NCBI GenBank assembly: GCA_947497145.1
Contig: CANMFQ010000005.1
Coordinates: forward strand, 186,001 to 250,000
Direction: 5' to 3'
From: an uncultured Flavobacteriaceae bacterium
GTDB lineage: Bacteria; Bacteroidota; Bacteroidia; Flavobacteriales; Flavobacteriaceae
Length of the DNA stretch: 64,000 nt
The notes below the pieces were generated by a model. That model made no database searches. It was not told the origin of the DNA and was given only the letters and a program-made list of their open reading frames with translations. Made by a program: the position numbers and the translations under genes. Positions 1-10,007 of the stretch are shown here, in pieces (position 1 is the first letter of the stretch; every line of letters begins with the position of its first letter).

Positions 1-273
1 GAAAATCATAGATGGTTTGACCTTATTCGATGGGATTTAGCAAAAACAGTTTTAAACGCCACATTTCATGGTATGCGCATAGACCGCAATGGTGTTCCAA
101 CAGCAGCAGACGGAGGACCTACTCATGTTTTTGATCCAGCGCAATTGACATTTACCTATTTTAGCACACCAGCCTTTACCAATGTGTTTCCTGATAAATA
201 TATGCTATTACCTATTCCACAAAGTGAGATTGAATCCAATGAGAATCTAAGACCTCAAAACCCTGGATATTAA
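1..273 (+). CDS. SusD/RagB-family nutrient-binding outer-membrane lipoprotein, C-terminal fragment
   Basis: The frame is open from base 1 and ends at TAA 271-273. The first residues read ENHRWFDLIRW, the signature near the C-terminus of SusD/RagB proteins, and the fragment ends RPQNPGY, also typical of SusD tails. SusD proteins are surface lipoproteins that cap a SusC TonB-dependent barrel and capture oligosaccharides or other nutrients. The N-terminus, lipobox and SusC partner lie outside the window, so the substrate cannot be judged. A strong hairpin follows the stop, so this is probably the last gene of its operon or the operon's first attenuation point. Confidence 0.85.
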   Translation, partial: ENHRWFDLIRWDLAKTVLNATFHGMRIDRNGVPTAADGGPTHVFDPAQLTFTYFSTPAFTNVFPDKYMLLPIPQSEIESNENLRPQNPGY

Positions 274-295
274 TTCGTTTTTGTTTTAGCTTGTT

Positions 296-330
296 AAACT
301 TAGTCGTAAAAATAATTTACGACTAAGTTT
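296..330 (+). terminator. Hairpin terminator after the SusD gene
   Basis: A perfect 15-bp inverted repeat (arms 296-310 and 316-330, left arm AAACTTAGTCGTAAA) with a 5-base loop begins 22 bases after the SusD stop. The T-run after it is weak (TTTACATT). It sits only 22 bases before the next start codon, so it may be an attenuator rather than a full terminator. Confidence 0.7.
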
Positions 331-352
331 ACATTAATTAGAAATTCAATTC

Positions 353-2350
353 ATGAAAATTAAAACCTTATACAGTAGTTTACTATGTTTTCTTATGGGA
401 GCTGTTGGCCTGCATGCGCAACTTTTTTCGGAACAAGCAAAGGCAATGGGCATTAATCATCATCATTATGACCCAAATGTAATGGGCGGCGGGATAGCTG
501 TTTTTGATTTTAACAATGATGGTTTTGATGATATTTATTTTACAGGAGGATTGAATGACGATAAGCTTTATGAAAATATGGGTGACGGAACCTTTACAGA
601 TGTGACAAAAAAAATGCGAATCACGGCATTTAGCATTGTTAAAACTATGGGCGTAGTAGCTGGTGACATTGACAATGATGGCTTTACCGATCTTCTAGTT
701 ACAACAGCAGAAAACGAACGATGTTACCTGCTTAAGAACGAAGGAGGGAAATTCTTTAAAGACATATCTAAAGCAGCTGGTATAAACCATAAAGCATGGA
801 GTACTACAGCTACAATGGCAGATTATGACAACGATGGAGACCTTGATATTTATGTTGGAAATTATGTATCATACAATGCCTTGCCATTTGACGCTAACAT
901 CACTGATGCAGAAGAAGATTTTTTCTACCAAAACAATGGGAATAGTACATTTACCAAATTAAAAAACCCACTTTCCTATGAAAAAAGGGGATGTACCTTA
1001 GTTGCTTCTTTTTCTGATTTTGATCAAGACGGTGATTCAGATTTATTTGTATTAAATGACTTTGGCGATTTTTATCAATCTAACAAATTATTACTTAATA
1101 ACACAACCTCAAACACCTTTGAAGAAATAACAGACCCTTCTGGCATGAATGCCGAAATCAACAGCATGGGAATTGCCATAGGAGATTTTAACGAGGATGG
1201 GAATTTTGATTATTATATAACCAATATAGGTGATAACTTACTTTACGAAGGCCTAGGGAATGCAAAATTTAAGAATATCTCAGATGCGCAAGCCGTAAAT
1301 GATGGTACTGGTGTCAGTTGGGGCACCGCCTTTATAGACATAAACAATGACAGTCATCTTGATTTATATGTAGCAAAAGGCACCTTATTATCGATTGATG
1401 ACCCACAAGAAAACAAGTTATACCTAAGAAATAGTGAAAATGGAATTTTTGAGGATGTCTCAGAAACCCAACATATGAACGAGCCAAACAAAGCAAGAGG
1501 AATGGCATATGGCGATTTTAATAATGATGGCAGCATAGATTTGGTAGTTTCAAATATTAGAGTTATTCCAGAAAACAAAGGAAATGCATTGGTATATATA
1601 AATCAAAATACGAACGAAAACAATTGGGCTAAATTCTCACTAAAAGGCACCTTAAACAACAAAAGTGCCTATGGCGCACTTGTAAAAGTGTACGCCAACA
1701 ATAAACAACAGATTAGAGAAATTTCTGGTGGAGCTAGCTATCTATCCCACCATAGTAGTACAGCACATTTTGGCTTAAGTAATACTGATAAAATTGACAG
1801 TGTGGTAGTACAATGGCCTGGTAACGCAACTAAAGAAGTATATAGAAATTTACCCGTAAACACGCATTACTCTATCATTGAAAAAGGTAGTATTTACACC
1901 ACCACTACCCAACGTATGGAAATTTGCGCCAACGAGGAAGTTTTTTTAGAAGGAGCCATGAGAAATACAGACGGTATTTATACAGATATAATTTCTGGTG
2001 CCAATGAAGAAATAGACACTTTAAAAATCACACGACTAGTGATTAAAAATGCCACAGCTTCTGAATGTGAAATAACAGTTGTAAATGAACCAGAAAATTT
2101 ACCACTTTCAATATATCCAATTCCATTCAAAAGCAAAATTCGGATTAATGGTGATATTGAATTGTCAGAAAACGTTCAAGTAATAATAAGCGACATCTCT
2201 GGTTGTGTAATTAAAAATGATTCCATTGCAATAGATGACAATGCTGATTTTATTGAGTTAGACAACTTAGAAAACTTACCATCGGGAATTTACATAATAC
2301 GCCTAATTAGTAACGGAAAATCCTATACAAGAAAATTAGCCAAGGAATAG
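353..2350 (+). CDS. Secreted FG-GAP/VCBS repeat protein with ASPIC/UnbV domain and T9SS sorting domain
   Basis: 665 residues. An N-terminal signal peptide (about 1-22, ending LHAQ) is followed by at least seven calcium-binding DxDxDG-type FG-GAP repeats between about 50 and 400 (FDFNNDGFDD, GDIDNDGFTD, ADYDNDGDLD, SDFDQDGDSD, GDFNEDGNFD and others). These should form a beta-propeller like that of CRTAC1. An ASPIC/UnbV domain follows at about 430-520 (GGASYLSHHSS, VVVQWPG). The last 80 residues are a T9SS type A sorting domain (LSIYPIPF, LPSGIYIIRL, basic end), so the protein should be exported and anchored or released at the cell surface. Such proteins often accompany SusCD loci; here one follows a SusD gene. 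The substrate is unknown. Confidence 0.9.
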   Translation: MKIKTLYSSLLCFLMGAVGLHAQLFSEQAKAMGINHHHYDPNVMGGGIAVFDFNNDGFDDIYFTGGLNDDKLYENMGDGTFTDVTKKMRITAFSIVKTMGVVAGDIDNDGFTDLLVTTAENERCYLLKNEGGKFFKDISKAAGINHKAWSTTATMADYDNDGDLDIYVGNYVSYNALPFDANITDAEEDFFYQNNGNSTFTKLKNPLSYEKRGCTLVASFSDFDQDGDSDLFVLNDFGDFYQSNKLLLNNTTSNTFEEITDPSGMNAEINSMGIAIGDFNEDGNFDYYITNIGDNLLYEGLGNAKFKNISDAQAVNDGTGVSWGTAFIDINNDSHLDLYVAKGTLLSIDDPQENKLYLRNSENGIFEDVSETQHMNEPNKARGMAYGDFNNDGSIDLVVSNIRVIPENKGNALVYINQNTNENNWAKFSLKGTLNNKSAYGALVKVYANNKQQIREISGGASYLSHHSSTAHFGLSNTDKIDSVVVQWPGNATKEVYRNLPVNTHYSIIEKGSIYTTTTQRMEICANEEVFLEGAMRNTDGIYTDIISGANEEIDTLKITRLVIKNATASECEITVVNEPENLPLSIYPIPFKSKIRINGDIELSENVQVIISDISGCVIKNDSIAIDDNADFIELDNLENLPSGIYIIRLISNGKSYTRKLAKE

Positions 2351-2446
2351 CGTAATATCAATTGTTCTTAAAAAATGGCATTAACACGTTCACTATATTA
2401 CACTTTAATATTTGCCGTGCATAAACTACGTGAAACACTAAACAAT

Positions 2447-3109
2447 TTATCCCTCCTTCGACACCGTAGCACACTTACCAACAAAAGCATCATCTGCTAG
2501 CGTACCTACCATAAATTTAGCAAGTGATTTTCTAGAAACAGTAAGTCTTGGCTTGGGGCTATTGTTGTAGCTAACACGAATAGTTTGAAGCTCCTTACTA
2601 TTTGTAAGACCCGACGGACGAACAATGGTATATTCCACATCAGAAGCCTTGAGTAATTGCTCTTGCCTTTCATGGTCTTTATAGGCAACACCAATATTAC
2701 TGTACTGAATTATCCACCGAAACCAAAAAGGTATCGCTTTACTAGTATCGGAAACACCCCAAGCAGAACAAACCACAATTCTTTTTATTGCATGCTCTTT
2801 TGCTACAGCAATACTATTCGTCATAGTATCTGACAGAAAGGTTTTGGAAGTGCGCAATCTAGACCACGGAAAATCAGTAGTACGTGAAATGTTTAATACA
2901 CTCAAAATAGCCGTACAACCTGCTGCCGCTTTCCTCAATATTCCCTTATCTGTTGGCAGACCTTCAAATATTGAAATATTTGCATTCGGAAGGAGTTTCG
3001 TTTTGTCACGAACCAAAACATGAACAGAATAACCGTGCTTCAACACATAGTGCACAACCCATTTACCCGTTCTACCTGTAGCTCCAAGAATAAGCACTTT
3101 CTTGCTCAT
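2447..3109 (-). CDS. NAD(P)-binding NmrA/atypical SDR-family protein
   Basis: 220 residues. The N-terminus carries a Rossmann motif GATGRTGKWV (residues 9-18, GxxGxxG), as in atypical short-chain dehydrogenases of the NmrA/SDR_a5 type. VCSAWGVSD and the tail TIVRPSGLT match this family, which binds NAD(P) and may act as a redox sensor or reductase. There is no signal peptide, so it should be cytosolic. It lies 101 bases downstream of the TPP-riboswitch-controlled receptor on the same strand with no obvious terminator between, so co-transcription is possible but unproven. The family is broad and no substrate can be assigned. Confidence 0.8.
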   Translation of the reverse strand: MSKKVLILGATGRTGKWVVHYVLKHGYSVHVLVRDKTKLLPNANISIFEGLPTDKGILRKAAAGCTAILSVLNISRTTDFPWSRLRTSKTFLSDTMTNSIAVAKEHAIKRIVVCSAWGVSDTSKAIPFWFRWIIQYSNIGVAYKDHERQEQLLKASDVEYTIVRPSGLTNSKELQTIRVSYNNSPKPRLTVSRKSLAKFMVGTLADDAFVGKCATVSKEG

Positions 3110-3210
3110 AAATTATGATGGGTATAAGTTGCGCACTTCAATATACATCAAAAAAACGACACAACGTATCATACCACACCCCAAAAGACTATGCATGAAA
3201 AGTAGTACTA

Positions 3211-5499
3211 TTAAAACCGCACCGTAGCACCTAACAGAAAGTTTGTTCCTGCTTGGGGGTAATAGCCAGCTCCTTCAATAGTGGTAATTGTTCCTGGATT
3301 GGAAAAATCATCATCATAGGTGAAAAAGTAGCCGTTGGTTACATTTTTCTGATTGAAAATATTGTTCAGCAATCCAGAGAGGGTAATACTTTTAACCACC
3401 CCATTGCATGTTATTTCATAATTCACATTGACATCTGACTGTGAATAGGCTTTTAAAATAGAACTTTTGGCATCAATATTCCCCATATACTGCTCACCTA
3501 CATATTTAGTGAGCGCCGAAATTTGCACATTCTTTGCAGGCGAATACGTAAGCCTATTTCCTATAACTAGGTTGGGAGAAAAAGCAATGTTTGTACTACC
3601 CAAATGCTGCAAAACTCCGTCACGCTGAAAAACAAAATCTTGATTTTTATTGGTGCTAATAGCTATATTCGGACTTATTTGAAATGCATCACCCCATTGA
3701 ATATTGGCGTCTATTTCAAGCCCTAGTCGATAGCTATCACCTACATTTTCACGCAAGGGTGCTCCAACATCATTAAGTGCACCTGTCAAAACCAATTGAT
3801 TTTTATAGTTCATAAAATAGGCATTAGTACTCACCTGAACATCAGGCGTTACATACCGCCAACCCAGCTCAAAATCATTAAGTCGCTCAGGTTTTGGACT
3901 TCCGTTTTCATAATCATTTCTGTTGGGTTCTCTATGAGCAACTGCATATGAAAAATATACATTATTATGTTTATTTACATCCAGCGTTATCCCTGCTTTT
4001 GGATTAAAGAAATTAAACCGCTCATCAACCAAACCCGTTTCTTCTCCGTTTGCCTGATAGCCAACCGTTCTGTATTGCAGATCTCCATATACACTAAATC
4101 TATCGTTTAATTTGTAGTTTGCCTTGGTGTACATATTAAAATCTGTCTTAGTCGAGCTATCATCGTAGTAACGCTCGTTATACTCGGCGTTATTTGCGAA
4201 TCTTGCCCAAACTACCTCTCCAAAATGATCGCCTTCATAGTTGTTCCATCCACCGCCAACTATAAAATTGAATGCCTTATTTACGTAATTGGCAGAAAAA
4301 ACAGCACCATAGAAATCGTTGTCCAACCAACGTCTTCGCGTATAGTCTGTCGTTGTTATTTCTTGACCATTGAGCATAAAATTTTCACGCCCAATAAAAC
4401 TAAGTTGTGAATCTCCAGAAAAGGCCACATTGTTATCATACCAATCATCTACGTACTCCTCAAAGAAACCACGCCCATGGGTGTAGTGTAATGCAATATT
4501 TGTTCGCCAAAACGAATTCAACTTTTGGTTCCATAGCAACTGCGCATGATCTTGCTTGTAGTCGTCTACTTGGTTTTCGTAAAACCCTTCTAAATTCCCA
4601 TTATTGTCAAACTTACCTCCAGCAGGATTATACGTTCTATCCGTTTTAAGTGTTTCTGCATCAACACCAAACCAAGCTTGATAAGTAATTTCATGTCCTC
4701 CAAATAGCAATCCCTTAATAAGGGTATTATCATCTTTATAACTTCCTTGTAAAAAATAAGACTCTAGTTTTGAGGATGCTCTATCAATATAGCCGTCAGA
4801 AGTAATTTTTGACAAGCGTCCAGCAATTTCGATATGATTATTTAAAAGCCCCGTACTAAATTTTAGGGTATTCTTAAGCGTATTAAAACTACCTACCGAT
4901 GACGAAATTTGGCCATATGCCTCTTCTGAAACCGCATCTGTTAAAAGATTTAAACTGGCACCAAACGCACCAGCTCCATTGGTTGATGAACCAACGCCAC
5001 GTTGCAATTGTAAACTTTCAGTTGAAGAAGTAAAATCGGGCATGTTAACCCAAAAAGTACCGTGTGATTCGGCGTCATTATACGGTATGCCGTTAATGGT
5101 AACATTTACCCGCGTAGCATCACTACCTCGCACACGAATACCCGTATAGCCAATACCCGCCCCAGCGTCAGAAGTAGTTACCACCGATGGCAGAAAGTTC
5201 ATTAAAATGGGAATATCTTGCCCCAAATTACGCGAAGCAACCGCTGCTTTTGTGAGGTTGGAAAAAGTAACCGGTGTTTCATTTGTAACTCGAATTGCAG
5301 AAACAAACACCTCATCTAAAACAACCTTTTTTCCAGTTAAAGAATCTAATGGTTGTTCTTGAGCTTGTAAAGCCATTGTTAGCCCAAAGAAGGCTAAGAT
5401 AATTGTAAAAAACGTGCAATACCTTGTCGTATTTTTGGGTATTCGCAATAAGCCAACCCTTTGCTGGGCAGCTGAAAAAAGTGAACAGAGCGTTTTCAT
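3211..5499 (-). CDS. TonB-dependent outer-membrane receptor, probable thiamine-compound transporter
   Basis: 762 residues. A long N-terminal extension leads into a hydrophobic signal segment (about 27-47, ending ALQAQ). A TonB plug domain follows at about 75-185 (IRVRGSDATRVNVTINGIPYND). A 22-strand-type barrel runs to the C-terminal aromatic residue (LLGATVRF). There is no carboxypeptidase-like domain and no SusD partner, so it is a classical TBDT rather than SusC. The leader (about 5595-5675) is a TPP riboswitch; thiamine-regulated TonB receptors (called OMR1 in comparative genomics) are known in Bacteroidota and are predicted to import thiamine or its precursors. The usual pnuT and thiamine pyrophosphokinase companions are not next to it. 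The function rests on the riboswitch, not on the protein sequence. Confidence 0.88.
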   Translation of the reverse strand: MKTLCSLFSAAQQRVGLLRIPKNTTRYCTFFTIILAFFGLTMALQAQEQPLDSLTGKKVVLDEVFVSAIRVTNETPVTFSNLTKAAVASRNLGQDIPILMNFLPSVVTTSDAGAGIGYTGIRVRGSDATRVNVTINGIPYNDAESHGTFWVNMPDFTSSTESLQLQRGVGSSTNGAGAFGASLNLLTDAVSEEAYGQISSSVGSFNTLKNTLKFSTGLLNNHIEIAGRLSKITSDGYIDRASSKLESYFLQGSYKDDNTLIKGLLFGGHEITYQAWFGVDAETLKTDRTYNPAGGKFDNNGNLEGFYENQVDDYKQDHAQLLWNQKLNSFWRTNIALHYTHGRGFFEEYVDDWYDNNVAFSGDSQLSFIGRENFMLNGQEITTTDYTRRRWLDNDFYGAVFSANYVNKAFNFIVGGGWNNYEGDHFGEVVWARFANNAEYNERYYDDSSTKTDFNMYTKANYKLNDRFSVYGDLQYRTVGYQANGEETGLVDERFNFFNPKAGITLDVNKHNNVYFSYAVAHREPNRNDYENGSPKPERLNDFELGWRYVTPDVQVSTNAYFMNYKNQLVLTGALNDVGAPLRENVGDSYRLGLEIDANIQWGDAFQISPNIAISTNKNQDFVFQRDGVLQHLGSTNIAFSPNLVIGNRLTYSPAKNVQISALTKYVGEQYMGNIDAKSSILKAYSQSDVNVNYEITCNGVVKSITLSGLLNNIFNQKNVTNGYFFTYDDDFSNPGTITTIEGAGYYPQAGTNFLLGATVRF

Positions 5500-5594
5500 T
5501 CGTAAAAAGTATACGAATAAAAGGGGTCATTATTCTAAAGTTAACATTGATTTTTGCCCAGCTAAGGACATAGAAATTCCAAATAATTAGCTTT

Positions 5595-5675
5595 CGCTAT
5601 TCCCTTGGCAGCATTACCCGCCCAGGTTCATTGGGTATAATCTCAGCCTGACTAAACAAGCACCCCTTTGAGATG
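5595..5675 (-). promoter_or_regulatory. TPP (THI-box) riboswitch controlling the TonB receptor
   Basis: Read on the minus strand, the segment holds the conserved TPP aptamer blocks in order: AAAGGGGTGC, then GGCTGAGATTATACCC, then GAACCTG, then GGTAATGCTGCCAAGGGA. CTGAGA and GAACCTG are the hallmark nucleotides contacting the pyrimidine and pyrophosphate ends of TPP. The aptamer ends about 95 bases before the receptor start. I see no clear terminator between aptamer and start, so control may be at translation. The family assignment is firm; the mechanism is inferred. Confidence 0.95.
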
Positions 5676-5863
5676 GTGACAAAGATACTACTGACTTTTA
5701 AAAAATCACAACAAAAACAACAAAAAACAACACCTCTTACTGATATAAAGCACAGTGCTCCGGCGCGTGTTTACATTGCTGTCATTTTAACAGTAGCGTT
5801 TACATCTTCCACTAAACACATTTACGACAACAAAAAAACAAAATAGCCATTACGTACGTATCT

Positions 5864-8347
5864 ATGATACAATGTACTGAGACTGCCTGTATGAATGAGA
5901 AATCTAAAAATAAATTCACCCTTAAGATTATACTTAGCTATTTGGTATTGAGTGTGCTTGTCGTAGGGTCTGGTTATTTTATTTACACTGAAATACAAAC
6001 CTACCTTTCTACCGAAACCTCAGAAGAAAATGATGCCAAACTTTTAAAAACAGGCTCTTTTCTTACCCAATTGTATGAAGCCGAAAGCCTATCAAAGTTA
6101 GCATTACAAAACAAGGTACAAGAAGATTTCAATGCCTATGCCATAAAAATTGATTCTATTTTAGCCGAACTCGAAAATCTAAAAAGTTTAACCCAGAATA
6201 CGCATCAAAAAAGCCTACTTGATAGCGTACAAAAACTTTTAAACCAAAAAGTATCCAATAGTAATGAATTGCGAAAGTTAAAAGCAAAAAATGACGCCAA
6301 CAATTCTATTGACAAAGCAATTAAAGAGTTTTCAAAGATGGAGGCATCGTTGGGTAAAATTACTGCTGAAGCACTTGCTCCTAATATAAACGAACTATCA
6401 CCAAAGGCTCAAAAAGTAATAAAAGATGTAGCTACATATTTAAACAAAAATGTACCTACCAATTATGATAAAATTCATAATTCTAAACAAGTAGACTCTA
6501 TAATTAGTGCTTCAAAATTACTGCTCGCCAAAGCGAAACAAACCGACTCGGAAACGCAACGTTTTTTGGCACAAAAAGAAATGCAGATTAATAGAAACAA
6601 TCTAGAACTTTCACAGCAACTACGCACTATAATTGCTGCCTTTGAACAAGAAGTATTGGCAAGCTCATACAATGACACATTAAAGAAAAAAGCAGTACTA
6701 AAACGAAGTATTCGCTTGGCAGGTTTTACAGCACTTTTAGGATTGATAATTGTAAGCATATTCGCTTTTTTAATAAATCGCGATTTCTGGCATGTACAAA
6801 CATACCGGCAAAAACTCGAAAAGGAAAAGAAATTTTCTGAATCACTTTTAAAAAGTAGAGAACAACTAATAGCAACGGTAAGTCATGATCTTCGCACGCC
6901 TTTAAATACCATTACAGGCTATGCCGAACTTATGGAAGGTACCGCTTTATCACACAAACAAGAACGTTACCTTACCAATGTAAAGTCATCCGCCGATTAT
7001 GTGAGTAAATTGGTAAATGATTTATTAGATTTCTCAAAACTAGAAGGAGGGAAATTACATATTGAGAAAATTCCTTTTGTTATGGCTAATGTAATTAAAG
7101 AAACAGCAGAATCTATTGAAGCCATACATCAGCATAAAAACCTCTCCTTGTTTTTAGACATAGACCCAAAACTACAACAAACAGTTTTAGGCGACCCCTT
7201 TAGAATTCGCCAAATATTAAGTAATTTGGTCGGCAATGCCTTTAAATTTACTGAGGATGGTCATATTAAAATAATAGCAACTGCCGAACTTGGAAAGGCA
7301 AAAATATTACGAGCAAAAATTGAGGTAATAGATACAGGTATTGGTATTGCCAAAAAGAAACAGCAGTTAATTTTTGAAGAATTTTCACAAGCCGAGGCCA
7401 CCACAGAAAAAAAATATGGTGGCTATGGACTTGGTTTAACAATATCAAAAAAATTATCTGAACTGTTAAAAGGAACACTTAGTGTAAAAAGTACTCTTAA
7501 TCAAGGAAGCACTTTTACCGTGCAGCTCCCTTTAGAGCTTGAAGAAACAACACCCAACACAAAGCCAGCTATCACCTATACCCTTCCTAAATTAAAAATG
7601 CTCATTATCGATGACGACCCAGCGTTACTGGGTATGCTAAAAGAGCTTGCACAAAGCATGGGCATTACTGCACATACATTTCGTAATTTTTTACAGGTAA
7701 AAAACGATACGCATTTAAGCTATGACCTAGTACTTACTGATATTCAAATGCCACAAATTACAGGTTTTGAGGTGTTAAAAAAACTACGCTCTGGTACGTA
7801 CAAGCACTATAACAAACAGCCCATAGTAGCTATGACTGGGCGAAAAGATCTAGCGACAGCATCGTATATTTCAGTTGGTTTTGATCAAGTGCTTCAAAAA
7901 CCATTTTCAAAAAAAGAGCTATTGGCCATGCTTAAATTATTAGGCTTTAAAGCGGAACAGAAAAAACAAATAAACACTACTAACGACAAACCCAAACGGG
8001 TTTTAAAAAACTATAATTTAGACATTATACGCTCCTTTTTAGGTAGTAATGAAGAGGCAATTACTGAAATTTTGCAAACTTTCTTAAACGATACAGAAAC
8101 AAATTTGCAGCTCTTGGAAGAAGGAATTACAATCAATAATTATAAGCAAATAAACCAAGTAGCCCATCGGATGCTACCTATGTTTAGACAATTAAAGGCA
8201 GAGGCAATAGTACCCAGTCTTGAACGTCTTGAGCTTGCTAATGCAACAAACATGAACAAAGGAAAATTGCTAGACACCTTACACCTATTACAAACAAAGA
8301 TTGGTATGCTTACTACTGAAATGAACACCAGTCTTACTAGTGTCTAA
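5864..8347 (+). CDS. Membrane hybrid sensor histidine kinase with receiver and Hpt domains
   Basis: 827 residues. The first membrane segment is at about 22-42, a helical, probably periplasmic sensor region spans about 43-282, and the second membrane segment is at about 284-303. HisKA follows with the phospho-acceptor His in SHDLRTPLN (H341). HATPase_c carries DPFRIRQILSNLVGNAFKFT, DTGIGI and GGYGLGLTI. A receiver domain has its Asp in LVLTDIQMP (D626). A C-terminal Hpt-like domain has a candidate His in VAHRMLPMF (H768). This gives a complete His-Asp-His relay that should feed a separate response regulator. The convergent neighbour encodes a sigma-54 activator whose receiver is a plausible target. 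Translation may start at the Met at 5891 instead. The sensed signal is unknown. Confidence 0.93.
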   Translation: MIQCTETACMNEKSKNKFTLKIILSYLVLSVLVVGSGYFIYTEIQTYLSTETSEENDAKLLKTGSFLTQLYEAESLSKLALQNKVQEDFNAYAIKIDSILAELENLKSLTQNTHQKSLLDSVQKLLNQKVSNSNELRKLKAKNDANNSIDKAIKEFSKMEASLGKITAEALAPNINELSPKAQKVIKDVATYLNKNVPTNYDKIHNSKQVDSIISASKLLLAKAKQTDSETQRFLAQKEMQINRNNLELSQQLRTIIAAFEQEVLASSYNDTLKKKAVLKRSIRLAGFTALLGLIIVSIFAFLINRDFWHVQTYRQKLEKEKKFSESLLKSREQLIATVSHDLRTPLNTITGYAELMEGTALSHKQERYLTNVKSSADYVSKLVNDLLDFSKLEGGKLHIEKIPFVMANVIKETAESIEAIHQHKNLSLFLDIDPKLQQTVLGDPFRIRQILSNLVGNAFKFTEDGHIKIIATAELGKAKILRAKIEVIDTGIGIAKKKQQLIFEEFSQAEATTEKKYGGYGLGLTISKKLSELLKGTLSVKSTLNQGSTFTVQLPLELEETTPNTKPAITYTLPKLKMLIIDDDPALLGMLKELAQSMGITAHTFRNFLQVKNDTHLSYDLVLTDIQMPQITGFEVLKKLRSGTYKHYNKQPIVAMTGRKDLATASYISVGFDQVLQKPFSKKELLAMLKLLGFKAEQKKQINTTNDKPKRVLKNYNLDIIRSFLGSNEEAITEILQTFLNDTETNLQLLEEGITINNYKQINQVAHRMLPMFRQLKAEAIVPSLERLELANATNMNKGKLLDTLHLLQTKIGMLTTEMNTSLTSV

Positions 8348-8364
8348 TCAGAAATATACACTCG

Positions 8365-9750
8365 CTACAAGTCTAAGTTATAAAGATTAATTTTATTGTA
8401 TAAGGTTTTGCGTGTAACCTGTAATAGTTTTGCTGCTTTCGACTTGTTAAAATTGGTTTTCTGCAACGCTTTTATAATGCGTTCCTTTTCATATTCTGAT
8501 TTTGAAAAATTGCCTGAAAGCGCTGTTTTTTCACTGTCTTGAGTAAGCTCACTAGGCAAAACCTGTTTGGTGATTTCATCTCCAACGGTTAAAAGAACCG
8601 CCCTTTTTATAACATTTTGAAGCTCTCTCAGGTTTCCTGGCCAATGATACTGTCGAAAGGCATCCCATACTTCAGAAGAAAATTTGCGCACCTTTTTATT
8701 AAGATTTGTATTTGCCTTTTCCAAAAAATACTCGGCAAACAACACCAAATCATCAAAGCGCTCTTCTAAAGAAGGTATGTGAATAGAAAACTCATTAAGC
8801 CGATGAAATAAATCTTCGCGAAATTTTCCTTTTTCTACAAAGGCATTTAAATCTTCGTTTGTAGCCGTAATGATTCTAATATCAACCTCAATTTCTTTGG
8901 TACTACCAATGCGTTTTATCTTGCGTTCTTGAAGTGCTCGCAATAACTGTATTTGATTTTCATAAGATAAATTCCCTACTTCATCCAAGAATAAAGTACC
9001 CCCGTTGGCAGCTTCAAAATTGCCTATTTTATCCTCAACAGCACCAGTAAAACTCCCTTTTACATGCCCAAAAAATTCACTAGTCGCCAATTCCTTAGGA
9101 ATAGCTCCACAATCGACCGCTACAAAATTGAAATCTTTGCGCTGGCTATTATCGTGAATAGCCTTTGCCGTCACTTCTTTACCAGTACCACTCTCTCCTG
9201 TAATTAAAACCGACATATCTGTAGGTGCAACTAGCTTCACATATTCGTCTAATTTTTTTGAAGCATCACTCACTCCTTTAATTACAGCACCAGCAGGTGA
9301 TTCACGTTCATTATTATCTTGTTTTGTTACTGAAGTGGTTTTTTGTGCCTTGACAATATGTTGAGTTTCTGCAGTAGTATTTGAAGCTAATGCCTTTTGA
9401 ATTGTTTTTACAATTTCATCAGGAGTAAAAGGCTTGGCTATATAGTCAAAAGCACCCTTTTTCATAGCTTCAACAGCTGTACCTACCTCAGCATAACCAG
9501 TCATTACAATAACCTGAATAGTTGCATCAATGGCTTTGATATCGCTCAGTAATTGCAACCCATCATAATCTGGCAAACGCATATCAGTAAGCACCAAATC
9601 AAAGTTACTTTCTTTAAGCTTTAATTTAGCCTCTGGTACTGTATAACTAATAGAAACGTTGTAATCATGCTTTGTCAAGAACTTCTGCAACATTTGGCAA
9701 AAAGCCGTATCGTCCTCAATAATCAATAGGTTTGGCATACAAATTTTCAC
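8365..9750 (-). CDS. Sigma-54-dependent NtrC-family response regulator
   Basis: 461 residues. An N-terminal receiver domain has its phospho-acceptor in LVLTDMRLP (D56) and acidic pair IEDD. A linker of about 40 residues leads to an AAA+ sigma-54 activation domain with Walker A GESGTGKE, the sigma-54-contacting loop GSFTGA and Walker B GGTLFLDEVG. A Fis-type helix-turn-helix closes the protein (KTNFNKSKAAKLLQVTRKTL). It should bind enhancers and open sigma-54 promoters when phosphorylated. It lies tail-to-tail with the hybrid kinase, 17 bases apart, and the two may form one relay. The Met at 9738 (MPNLLIIEDD) is an equally good start. Confidence 0.93.
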   Translation of the reverse strand: MKICMPNLLIIEDDTAFCQMLQKFLTKHDYNVSISYTVPEAKLKLKESNFDLVLTDMRLPDYDGLQLLSDIKAIDATIQVIVMTGYAEVGTAVEAMKKGAFDYIAKPFTPDEIVKTIQKALASNTTAETQHIVKAQKTTSVTKQDNNERESPAGAVIKGVSDASKKLDEYVKLVAPTDMSVLITGESGTGKEVTAKAIHDNSQRKDFNFVAVDCGAIPKELATSEFFGHVKGSFTGAVEDKIGNFEAANGGTLFLDEVGNLSYENQIQLLRALQERKIKRIGSTKEIEVDIRIITATNEDLNAFVEKGKFREDLFHRLNEFSIHIPSLEERFDDLVLFAEYFLEKANTNLNKKVRKFSSEVWDAFRQYHWPGNLRELQNVIKRAVLLTVGDEITKQVLPSELTQDSEKTALSGNFSKSEYEKERIIKALQKTNFNKSKAAKLLQVTRKTLYNKINLYNLDL

Positions 9751-10007
9751 ATTTTAGTTATGTACGTAAAAAAGCCTCTTAAAAGCTATCAAGAACTGAA
9801 TTTATTTACAATTTATGCTTCTTTCTCAAACGACACACAACCTAGCTATTTTGATGTTTTATAAAAAAACGACTTGAGTAGTACCCTGTCAAAAAACCGA
9901 GCGCCATTTTTGACAACTATTTGTTTTGTATATTTAACCTACGACTGCACAGTTGAATACGCGTATTTATGCACATCTACGACACCTAAAAACTAGTAAA
10001 ATAAGCC

